Positions 23,081 to 33,203 of a stretch of DNA of 64,000 nucleotides are shown here, one piece after another. The translations under genes were made by a program, and so were the position numbers. Origin of the DNA: Pempheris klunzingeri. Lineage: Eukaryota > Chordata > Actinopteri > Acropomatiformes > Pempheridae. The first letter of the stretch is position 1; each line of letters begins with the position of its first letter. Below the pieces are notes generated by a model. That model made no database searches, had not been told where the DNA came from, and was given only the letters and a program-made list of their open reading frames with translations. The DNA lies in NCBI RefSeq assembly GCF_042242105.1, contig NC_092031.1, positions 3,432,175 to 3,496,174 on the forward strand. The letters run 5' to 3'.

Positions 23081-23929
23081 GCTACACCGCCCAGTAACCA
23101 TGAAATGTTTCTGCATGAAAAATGACTTTTACGACTAGTTGTTCAGCTGTATTCCTGTGCACTATTGGACAATTTAATTCACAACAAAACATCATATTTT
23201 ATAAACTCGTCATATGTTTTGTCTGCAAAAATATTAATTTGCAATGTAACTGCAGCTGTCAAATAATTGATTGGTGTAAAAAGTACAAATTAAACGTAGT
23301 GAATAGTAGTAATAGTAGTAGTAGTACTTCAGATATGCACTTAAGGAAACGTACTTTGTCTTTTGAGTCTAAACATTATTCTTTTTTGTTGACTGTTGTC
23401 GAGCTGCTGACATCTGCTGGACAAACGTGCACTCGTTGCAGATTTAACTTCATCACTGGCTTTTATTCCACAGTTAATTCAAGTCAAAATAACATTCTTA
23501 ATCCTCCATCTGTAAACAACAAATGACTCAATCTCATTCTCAAATAGTACAAGACATAAATGATACACACGATAGTTGGCACAATTCAAACAATCAGCTC
23601 TTTTAATCTCATTATTAAAAGGCGGGCGGACCCACTGTCTTGATTTAAGACTGCTACGATCCATTTAAATTAAAGTCACTTTACTTACAGGTAACACAGT
23701 ATTCTTCTGTCCCATAATTCCTTATCATTTCCTAAAAAGACACTGACATGTTGCTGTAAATTCCTGCTACGTAATCTAGTAATAATTATCAAGGAAAACA
23801 GAGACCGTTCTCAGCTGTCCAGTACACTTCCAGTTGATTCATTCACATTTATTACTAAAAATGTTTAATTTATCTACAGTGAAACAAACAACACAGTTTT
23901 CAATAACAAACAATGAGGAATGAATACAC

Positions 23930-24260
23930 ACAGTGGCCGGTTTATTAGGTACACCTGCACGATCAGCTGCAACTCATAACAACAGCTCTGCCATAACTTC
24001 TACGTTCACAGAGTTTATAATGTTCTGTTTTTGTTGAAAATAAGAGTAAATTAAACTACATGTTTCTTATGATATGTGATAAATAAATGTGGTGTGGTGC
24101 TGGACAACATTATATTGGGAGGTGCTCCTACTTTTTTGTCCCTTTTCTTTACATACATGGGGGAGCGAAGGGACAATATTAGAAACACCAGCACTAACAA
24201 TGACCTTAATGTATAATTCAAGCATAATACAGGTAAATGTTATGGCAGAGCAGTTCCATT
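23930..24260 (-). repeat. fish interspersed repeat in the pnpo 3' region, carrying an AATAAA
   Basis: The minus strand ends CCTAATAAACCGGCCACTG, and the body contains GGAGGTGCTCC, AGCGAAGGGACAATATTAG and AACACCAGCACTAACAATGA. I recognise this as a repeat often found at 3' ends of fish transcripts. The AATAAA (23946-23941) is correctly placed to end pnpo, whose stop is at 24891. Confidence 0.55.
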
Positions 24261-24890
24261 GGATCGGATTAGATTGCACAGCTCTTCCTAAAAAAGCGCC
24301 AACTGAGTGCATTTATGTGACTTTAAAACAGCAACAACAATCATGAAGTGCTTTTAAAGTCAAATATCTCAAAACTTTGCCTCCATTTTCCCTGAAATTA
24401 GAACCAAAGCACAATTAGGAAAACACAAACCTGTGAAATCAAGCGTCACAGATTATTTCAACAAGGAAAATGGATCATACAAAGCAGAACAGCTGTGACT
24501 ACAAAGTACTGACGATAAGTGGACAGTCTGGTACAGATTGTGCTTTTCAAGAACTTACTCACAGTTTTCAACAGCGGAAAAGTTAACAGAGAAACTGTTG
24601 AATAACCAACGTCACTGTCGATCATTGTTTGACCAGATCAGGTGGAGTTTGCTCTGCTGTGTTGGTTTGCTGAACAGCTGACGCAACACCTCAGTGGTTA
24701 AAACTGCTATCAGAGACTTCTCATGGCTCAAAGACAACATGATGGCGTTTGGCTTGTTGATGACTCCTACACACACAGCAGCACCTATTTAATTAACACC
24801 AAATGCTTTGTATCAGTACCTGTAGGTGAGCAGTTATTTCAAGTAAGGTCAAGTAATGATGAGGTCAAATGATGAGACGTCCCTCCCGTC

Positions 24891-27719
24891 TCATGGGGAC
24901 AGCCGCTGGTACAGCCAGCCGCCCTCTGCAGCGTGCTGAAACTCCCCCAGCTCACTCTCTCCATCCCTCGGCTTGGTGAAAACGATGCGGTCGTGGAGTC
25001 TGTTGGTCTGACCCTGCCAGAACTCCATCAGGTAGGGCTTGACGATGTAGCCGCCCCTGTTGACGACAGACGGCGGGAATATTCAGAAAAGAGTTGGATG
25101 GGACGACAGATATGAGTAAATATGCAGCTGCTGAATAACATAAAGAACGACTCTGTCCAGCTTCCTAGCACCTCTGGCGCTCACTAGCTAACATGTTTAA
25201 ACTGGGCAGTGCATCATTCCTGACTGCAAACTGGGACATTATGACCACAGGAAACTTTAAATTTTAAATACATTTTGCAGAAAAACAATGAAAATGTAAT
25301 TTGATTATTTTGTCCTCAATTATAATGCAAATATAACAACATCTATATCTACTTTATTTAACTGTACAAGATTAAAATCAACCATTTGGGTGCCAGACTA
25401 TTTCTTGGCTGGGTGCAGTAACTTCCTGGATTCTCCACTGGTTGCCTGGCAACTGAGATTGTTTGACACCTAAGCACCTGTAAAACTGTGACTTCATGTC
25501 CTTCATGTCTTTGGGGTTCATATGGATTTAATAACTTGTCATATTTAATGAGCTTTAAAAGGTGCAGACATGGCAAAGTTAGCTACATTAGCACAGAGCC
25601 AGGCTAGCTGTTTCCCTTTGTTTCCAGTCATTATGCTAAGCTAAGCTAACTGGCTACAAAAAGTGCCCAAAATGTTGCAAAAATCAAAATCTTGCAAATC
25701 TTCATCTTTCATGTCATTTCAAGAGTTAAGTTTTAATGTTAAGACCAAAAAGTCATGCTTACCAGTAGTCAGGCATAGGCACCTCTGTGTCCTTGTATTT
25801 CTCTATCAGTTCTGCATTTTTCTGCCTGAGATACTAAAAGAAAAGACTCAGTGACAATGAATCCTTTAAGATTTAAGTATTAGCTACATGATGCAGTTTA
25901 GTTTCGGTGCATCTCTTACGTCTCTATTGGGAACCGGAGTGCTCTGACGGCTCACGACGGCCCCGATCTGGCTGCTCTTTGGTCGGGAGTGGAAGTATTC
26001 ACTGGAGCTCTGGAAGGGGATTCTCTCCACGCCGCCCTCAATACGAATCTGCACGTCAAAATCAATATTAATAAACATTTCCTGTGGGGAAAATCAATTT
26101 GAATTTTACCAATAAGACAGACTTTGATGGAAGACGCTGACCTGTCTGTTAAGGGGCTCCCAGTAGAAGACCAGACAGGCGTATGGATTGCTCTCCTGTG
26201 GACAAAGAACAGATCAGACGGGCTGATATTGATCAATAAAAAGGAAGGAGGTCAGCACTGCACACTGTTATTCCAAGGAATAAAATAGGAACCTGAATAT
26301 ACACAAAACTACTAATAGAACTGATAACTGTTCTTGATTAATCAATCATTGTTTGGTCCATAAAATGTCAGAAAATAAAAGACTAAACTAACAAATTAAA
26401 AAAGCTTGTTTTGTCGGTCTAACAGCCAAAAACCCAAAGATATTTGGTTTATTATCTGAGAATATTGCAAATATTGATAATCGAGAAGCTGGAGGTGGTG
26501 AATTTTTGTCATTTTTCTTAAACAATTAAAGAAATCCTCTAAAATGTTGCTTACATTTATTGATTAAAATGAGTAATCACTTCAGCTTTAATACAAACAA
26601 AACTGACGCACCAGGAAGTCAGACAGTGATGACTGTAAATCACAGCGGCAAAGCAGTTACACCAGTGCGTTATTATTTTATTTGCTTTAAATTTATATGT
26701 GAAAAAGCATGAAAAAATAAAGGGACAACAGCACATTAATAATAATAATAATAACCATCACATTTAAACGCTTCATTTGACCCCTTTTTAGTGCATTTTA
26801 AGGTCACACTGAGTGTGAGACAGATAGACAGACCAGATCCTCACCAGCTCTGAACCCTTTCGGCTCTCGTAGTTGGTAAAAAACCGGAAACCTTCGTTGC
26901 TGTAACCTTTCAGGAGGACCATCCGAGCAGACGGACGTCCATCTCTGTGCAGACAGGAACAACATTAGACTGGGGGGGGGGGAAATAAATGGAAGAAAAA
27001 TCAGCACCTTCATTTCAAAGCAGTAGGTGTTACCTACTTGGTGGCGGTGGCGATGCACATGGCATTGGCCTCTCCAATTTCTGGGCACTTTGTGGCTTGA
27101 TCAAACCAGTCTCCAAACTGTTTGATTGGGTCCAAAGATACGAGCTGACTCTCCTCAAAGCACTGCAAACAGAAAAGTCATTAACAGATGACTGCAGAGA
27201 GAAACACACACTGAGTGATTACTGGGTGTGCATGCATGGTAACCTTGTCACTGCCATTAAATGACTAAACTGGGGGGTGTTTAATAGACTGTGCAGGCCA
27301 GCAGTCAAAGAGGGGAGCATGCAAACACACATATCTCCTTTCTCCAGCTGTGTCACACACTGAATTAAGTGTTGCATGAAAACAGCACACAGTGCAGCAT
27401 GTGCACACCTTGCAGTGGACTTATAACATCATAACCTTGCAGCTACACAAACTGGAGCAGTGGACTGAGTCGTGCGACCCTACCTGCTACAGGTAATTCA
27501 AGTCTTTTGAATGCCACTCACCTCCTCATCTCCTTTGTATTTCTTCCTCATGTCACTCAGGTCCATTGTTGTGCGGTCACTCGTTGATTTCCGGTAGAAG
27601 TTGAGTGCAAACGCGCTTTGCTGCCCCGCTGCTACAGTGGCAGGACAGGCAGGATATCTTCCTAATAAACTGATTCGCCTCAATAAAGTCTTACTGAGTG
27701 TGCGCCTCATTCTTGTCAA
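24891..27719 (-). CDS. pnpo: Pyridoxine-5'-phosphate oxidase
   Basis: FMN enzyme that oxidises pyridoxine or pyridoxamine 5'-phosphate to pyridoxal 5'-phosphate, the last step of vitamin B6 salvage. Seven exons on the minus strand: 27719-27522, 27162-27038, 26944-26845, 26195-26142, 26048-25920, 25833-25763, 25056-24891; 843 nt, 280 residues (human 261). Visible family signatures: [12 protein letters not shown], the FMN-binding [20 protein letters not shown] stretch, [16 protein letters not shown] and the C-terminal [15 protein letters not shown], ending WLYQRLSP. Conserved arginines known as human disease sites (R95, R229) align. The residue before DGRP is Lys, encoded across the junction AA|A, where human has Arg. 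The N-terminal 25 residues are Arg-rich ([17 protein letters not shown]), suggesting an organelle presequence, with a second in-frame Met at 27566. Divergent from mrpl10. Confidence 0.97.
25560..25660. repeat. GCTAAGCTAAGCTAAC-family repeat fragment
   Basis: GAGCCAGGCTAGCTGTTTCC followed by TTATGCTAAGCTAAGCTAAC is one arm of the palindromic family seen complete at 50666-50985. Located in a pnpo intron. Confidence 0.6.
26325..26590 (+). repeat. percomorph interspersed repeat, copy (ACCCAAAGATATT core)
   Basis: Contains TTGATTAATCAATCATTG, GCTTGTTTTGTCGG, ACCCAAAGATATTTGGTTTA and a GATTAAAATGAGTAATC end. In a pnpo intron on the strand opposite to the gene. An (AAT)n run follows at about 26736. 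Confidence 0.7.
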
Positions 27720-28338
27720 ACTGACCCTGACGTAACCGCGCAGCCTGCCTTACGTAACGCGTTTTGTAACGACATTTAAAACGAATTTTTTTCAAATCGT
27801 ATATTTCACACTTTTCACACGTTAGGGATAAATAAAAGATTGTGTGTATTTAAGATACGATTTAAACACAAAATTAGAAAAAGTGACGACTAAAAAAACA
27901 CATGCTGCATTCAGGTCTTATCTGTAATTGCGCCAACGTCATCCACCTAAGCTAGTTGTATCCGTGGATTTATTAAATCATAATTATAATGATAAAACAT
28001 CTTTTTTCCTGTTTGAAATGTATGATATATCCCGTTTAACGAAGAAAAACTAACGTTACTCAAGTGTATACCAATCTGTGGTAGAATAGCCACAAAGCCA
28101 CCTTGGCTAGCAGTTAAATCTAAGCAAAATCCGACATGAACACTATTACAATCAATTAAGCTACTTATAAATCAGCTAATTTTGAATCTGACTTCATTTT
28201 ATTGGCAAATTTACAAATATATGTGGCTAACAGGATAAAACGGCTCAGCATCAACGATATGATTATTTTTCTCTCAATATGTCCTGAACGCAGCATTATT
28301 GCTGTCGTCACTTCCTGCCTCACAACTTCCTGTTAGAG
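27720..28338. promoter_or_regulatory. bidirectional pnpo/mrpl10 promoter
   Basis: Only 619 bp separate the two divergent start codons. Next to pnpo are CRE/ATF-like TGACGTAA (27728-27735) and palindromic TTACGTAA (27750-27757). Next to mrpl10 are two ETS sites, ACTTCCTG at 28310-28317 and 28325-28332, 15 bp apart, followed by AGATGGCGGC (28337-28346), a YY1-like motif that overlaps the mrpl10 start codon. No TATA box is seen. The middle of the interval is AT-rich. Confidence 0.6.
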
Positions 28339-31300
28339 ATGGCGGCGACCTTGTGTGTAAAATTAATACCGAAACAAGGTAATGTACAGCCAACACTTCG
28401 TTTCTATCATTAGTTATGTGTCTGTAACGAGTACGTACTTTGTTTCCTGTCTTTTCCTGTCTTGTCTAGAACTAGTTAAGCTCGTAGTATGTTTTAGTTT
28501 GATCAGATCAGCTAGCCGGTGTTAGCACAGCAGCCTCAGCGCAGCTAGCTGAACGTCAGCAGGTAGTTGATCAGGTGTTTTAAACAGACTCTGTGTCTTT
28601 CAGGATGGCTTCCCCTGACACAGAGTGTCCGACACGGCTCCAAGGCTGTGACTCGACACAGGAAACCGATGCACATCCTCAAACATAAGCTCGTGGCTGT
28701 CACACAGTACATGCCTCCTGCACGGGTTGCTCCTACAGGCGCGTATCCATCCCAAAACAAGAGAGTCCAGGAGGTAACACTCACCCCCTACTCACCCCCT
28801 TCTCACCCTGTCTCTGCCACGAAAGGCCAAGAGCCAATATATGAAATTATTAGTGAGTTTCCAGAGCTGCACATCATGCAGACACCAAAACATTACACCC
28901 ATATAGGATTTCTGAGCAGCATTCACCAAAAGCATGAGTTGATGAGAGGATGATGTATGTGACCTGAAGTGTCCACATACCTTTTGACTTATAATGTATA
29001 TTATTTATATCTCCATGTTTCATTGTCTCCAAATAAATCAGTTTCTGTGGAATTATTTGTTTCAGTATAACTTGTGTGCGTATCAGTAAATAGGGCTGGT
29101 GCATCAAATGACTGGTCACAGTGGTATTCCTCTTTGCTTAGTCATTCATCAGGAAATATAACGTAACTTTGCAAACTTCTGGCTTTTGTATTTAATCTAA
29201 GCATAGCTCTCGTTCAGTGCTTGTTAATTTCAGCTTCTTTTGTCGGATTTTGTAGAAAAAATGTTTAATTCCTCAAACTACGGTATCTGAAAAAGTAGTT
29301 TTGTGATCTATTTTTCTTGATTAAACTGAAGGTTAGTAGCTCTACTTCCACTTCTCTGTGAATCAAACTCATCTCTTTTGTCGTGTCAGGATAACGCTTT
29401 GATGTTAATCCTGAAGAGGGATTTGAAGAAAGTGTTCCAGGACTTTAAGATGGTCGCTGTGGTCCAGAACAACAACAGCAATGCTGAAGACATGATGTTT
29501 CTTAAGCACAGACTTTCCAAACATGGCATCACCGTCAAATTCTTCCCCAACCAGGTAAAAGCTGACATTGTTTGTATTCTTGTGGAAGTTTTCAAAGCAT
29601 GAGTATTGTGACAGTGAGTTCAATGGCTTTATTAGACAGTGGCAGCAGAGAGGTGGTGGGATATTAGGGGAGAGAGAGTTGAGGAAAAACATGCAACAAA
29701 GATCTCAGCCTGCGGATCGGTTCACGGACGGTGCCTTTAAAGGAGAACTTTCAAACTCCTTTGGGGCAGCCGTGTCTATTCTAAGTGTCTGACAACATTA
29801 TGTAAAGGATCCTTACAGAGGTAGACCTGTGAGATCCTTTTTGTTTAACCAGAAATTAAGAAATTAAGCAGTTATGTCACTTTCTTCAAAGCCACCAGAC
29901 TCCATTGATAAAAACACTAATTTAGTGCACAGAGCACAGGAGTTGCTGGCTCATCGCTAATGCAGCTAATCTCTGCTGTCAGAAAGGACTTCCATGTTTA
30001 ACCTGTAGCTATTATTATTTTGTTTATCATGGGATGTTACATGTGAGTTAGTGTCATAATTCTCCTTTGTATATATAATTTTTTAAACTAAATTTCACCT
30101 TTTAGGATCATTAAGGACTATTCTAATTTTCCATCATGCTGTTTTCTACAGGTGACGCGGTCGTTCCTGAGTAACAGTGTTTACTCCAACATGGCTCCTC
30201 TGTTCATCGGCCCCACAGTTCTGTTTGTTAGCAAAGAGCCGAAGGCGAAGGAGATGCTGTCGACTCTGAGGGCCAGCCCCCAGATGACGCTCCTGGGTAG
30301 GTTTATCTTCTGTGTCTGCATGTCTGCTTTTTAAGAATGATCTTTTTTTTTTTTTATGTTTGCTGACAGAGATCACACATGGACCGTAGAAATCCTCAGG
30401 AAATTGATTTACACAAAAACATGATTGTGACTCCTGTTGTCCCACAAAAAAAAACCATTTTAGCTCATTTTCCACTGATGGATAGCTGACTTCAGTAGTG
30501 TCATCAGTCACAAACAATGGCAACAACAAGCATGTCCCATTCATGTTCATCACTTTTTATTCTCCCCCGCAAACAGTTTCCTTTGTTTGTGCTACTTGTG
30601 TGTCTGTATTTGCTGATGTTTTCTCACTTTGCAGCATTTTTCTGTGTTGTTAGTTTGTTTTTTTCCTTGTTTTGTCTATTTGTGCGTGTTTTCTTGAGTT
30701 ACAGTGCGTCGAGCACTCAGCCACCGTCCAAATATCTTTATATAGATATCTGAAATCACTAGAGACCAAATTAATGATGTCAGACAGTGATCAAAGATTC
30801 TGAATTTAGAATGACAGAGAGCAGCAAATTCTCACTTTAGAGAAGCAGTAGTTAATTTAACTTTGTCGTCGTCGTCATCATATCATTATTTTTCAGCCAT
30901 TCGGTCAGTGTATTAATCATTTTAGTCCATTAGAATAAGATTAAAAGGCAGATTTAATATCAAAACTAGCATAAATCCAACATGCTGGACATGTGGATCT
31001 CAATACAGGTTATATGCAATGTGATGGGAGAAGACTCTTGTTTGTCATTCATTAATTTAAATAAGAAACTTATTTAACTGTGGCTGACTCACTCCACTGC
31101 TCATCTCTCATCAGGAGCCTGTATAAACAACACGCTGCTGAGTGCACAGGGGGTGCTGAGCTACTCTAAACTGCCGTCAATGACCGTTGTCCATGGCGAG
31201 CTGGTCAGCGGCCTGACGATGCTGACCTCCCACACGGCCTCCATGCTGCAGCACCACTCGGCCCATCTGTCCGCCCTGCTCGGACAGTACATCAAACAGC

Positions 31301-31350
31301 AGAGCGCGGACGACAGCACAGAGGCAGCTCCTAAAGCAGAGGCCACGTAG
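28339..31350 (+). CDS. mrpl10: Mitochondrial large ribosomal subunit protein uL10m
   Basis: Stalk-base protein of the mitochondrial 39S subunit that anchors the L7/L12 (MRPL12) dimers. Exons 28339-28378, 28604-28773, 29390-29554, 30152-30296, 31115-31350; 756 nt, 251 residues (human 261). Exon 1 encodes a short hydrophobic/basic leader (MAATLCVKLIPKQG), consistent with mitochondrial import. Family blocks: VRHGSKAVTRHRKPMH, KHRLSKHGITVKFFPNQV, FIGPTVLFVSKEPKAKEM, and LSYSKLPSMTVVHGELVSGL, followed by a helical C-terminal tail ending in KAEAT that would carry the L12-binding helix. All junctions are GT-AG with matching phases. Intron 2 opens with C-rich tandem repeats. Head-to-head with pnpo and tandem with osbpl7. 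Confidence 0.97.
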
Positions 31351-31680
31351 AGCTTCAGGGGACATCACAGGGACTGTTTGCAGATTTCCAGCTGCTTGGA
31401 GCGACGAGGAAGAGTTGGGTTGGACGCATACTTTAAAATGTAATGTTATTCAGAAACTAAACTCTGGAAAACAGGAAATTCATGAAAATTAGAGTGGAGC
31501 AGCTCAGTTGGTGCTAAATTAAACTACACTATACAACGTGCATCCACCCAAAGGAGAACTGTGGCTGCTGAGAACGAAGCAGGCTGCAGACTTGACTGTT
31601 TTCAGCGCTTCTCAAGTCTCTTCCGAAGTCTTGGATGGACAATGCTGCAGACATTTCAAGCAATTCCTTTATTTGAGGAT

Positions 31681-31690
31681 AATAAATAAA
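31681..31690 (+). terminator. overlapping poly(A) signals of mrpl10
   Basis: AATAAATAAA holds two overlapping AATAAA hexamers 331 nt after the mrpl10 stop, followed within 30 nt by a TG/T-rich stretch (TGTTGCTGCGTCTCTTGTTTT), the usual downstream element. Confidence 0.7.
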
Positions 31691-32559
31691 CTATGTCAAC
31701 ACAATCTGTTGCTGCGTCTCTTGTTTTTTGGATGCAAGTCTTGCAGGATTTGTCAGACATGAATTGATTTTTAATTTATTTAGTTTTTTCTGAATTCATC
31801 ATCTTTACATTTGCTTTGGCCAGTTGACACGTACAGTAATTCAGCAGAGTGCCAGCTGGAGTGTTGTAAGGCATAAGTGGCATCATGAAAACCACTCCAG
31901 CCAAAGTAAACACAAGTGGTCACAGACCCTGATAGTTAATCTGCAGATTACTGCATGTTAATCTGGGTCAGTTAGTCTATAATGGCCGGTCTTTGGACGT
32001 TACTCAGACACTCACTCCAGCAGCCCACTCCTCTGCAAAAGAGAGGATGTTTTAAAAACACATCTAGACTCAGAAACTAAACTAAAGGCACATAGAATTA
32101 CTAATGACAGATTAAAATGGCTGAATATGCTTTGATATTATTGATATTTATCAGAATATTGATGATTGGAGCTGCTGACCAGGAGGAGCTGCCAGCACCG
32201 TTTACATACTGTCGATATAAAGTTAAATTTAGGCTAAATTACCACTTGTAGTGAATATTTCCCAAAAAAGAACCCATATGGATAAATATTGGTGTTTTCA
32301 GAAGTTTATTAATACATAGAAGAAACTTTCTACTGAAAATACTAATATTTTATGGATCCCACCACTTTCCACCAGGATGTTAAAGCTCGTACTCTTTGCC
32401 TAACGCTTGAAACGGAGTACCCTCTGAGTGTACACTTTAGTGGAGGTTGGCTCGATGATTTACCCTCCACTGCATCCCTGCTAGACGCTCTGAGTAATTC
32501 CAGCTAATGCGGATAATGCCCAGGACACATTACGCACGGGGCGCGCGCCCTGCGACGCA

Positions 32560-32824
32560 CAGCTCTCCTTGGATTTGGAGGGAGCTCGTGTCACCCACCG
32601 ACTGAGAGGACTCGGTCGGTGAGATTATGTGAACGGAATTAGTGATTATCTGCGGAGATAACCTGTAGTTTGACTTCTTTTTTTCAGCGGTGTTCGATGG
32701 AAAAGCGTTTTCTTGGTCGACATGGTGATTTTCCGCAGTTACTTAACCGCCAGATGAGACACTTGTTGGATTTATCAGGCGCAGGGGACCGCGACAGATG
32801 ATGAGAGTCGGGGGTGAATTTCAG
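32560..32824 (+). other. candidate non-coding first exon and promoter of osbpl7
   Basis: A GC-rich patch (32530-32620, with GGGGCGCGCGCCC) is followed by an exon-like stretch ending at a strong donor CAG|GTAAGA (32824/32825). The matching acceptor is TTACAG| at 35930. The 5' edge is not fixed. At least two upstream ATGs occur: one at 32722 (11 codons) and a tandem pair at 32798 and 32801 whose frame continues into exon 2 and stops at 35999. Spacer 31700-32520 shows no gene. Confidence 0.5.
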
Positions 32825-33167
32825 GTAAGACTTTAAACATAACCATTCTTAGACAACATGAATGTGAAATACATGAGTTTGGCTTCAGTTCTGAAGCAAA
32901 ATTGCTGCCAAACTCATTAAGATGTTTAATGTAATTTAGCTTTTACATGTAACATCCAGTAATCACCTTCAGGAACACATCAAGGCCTCTGTTCATGTAG
33001 CTAAAATACACCTTAAAGGGTGAAATGCTGGCACAATGACTTCTTAATGGGCTTTAGATAAGAGCCTGCACAGCCCTGAATAGTTCTCCTGAAGGACTTG
33101 TGTATAATCAGACTGAAGCATTTTCACTCACATATCTCAGATCAGCTGCTTCCTGTCAAAACAAATG

Positions 33168-33171
<4 letters not shown>

Positions 33172-33202
<31 letters not shown>
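33172..33202. repeat. (TG)n microsatellite
   Basis: Fifteen GT units in osbpl7 intron 1. The remaining intron (32825-35930) contains only a short (TTA)n run at 34202-34216 and AT-rich sequence; I see no exon in it. Confidence 0.95.

Positions 33203-33203
<1 letters not shown>

Noticed and set aside
24067-24346. Open frames on both strands near 24.1-24.3 kb
   Set aside because: They lie inside the interspersed repeat downstream of pnpo.
28774-28953. Extension of mrpl10 exon 2 into the following intron (frame stays open to 28953)
   Set aside because: A donor at 28773/28774 joins in phase to exon 29390 and restores the uL10m sequence; the intronic part matches no family.
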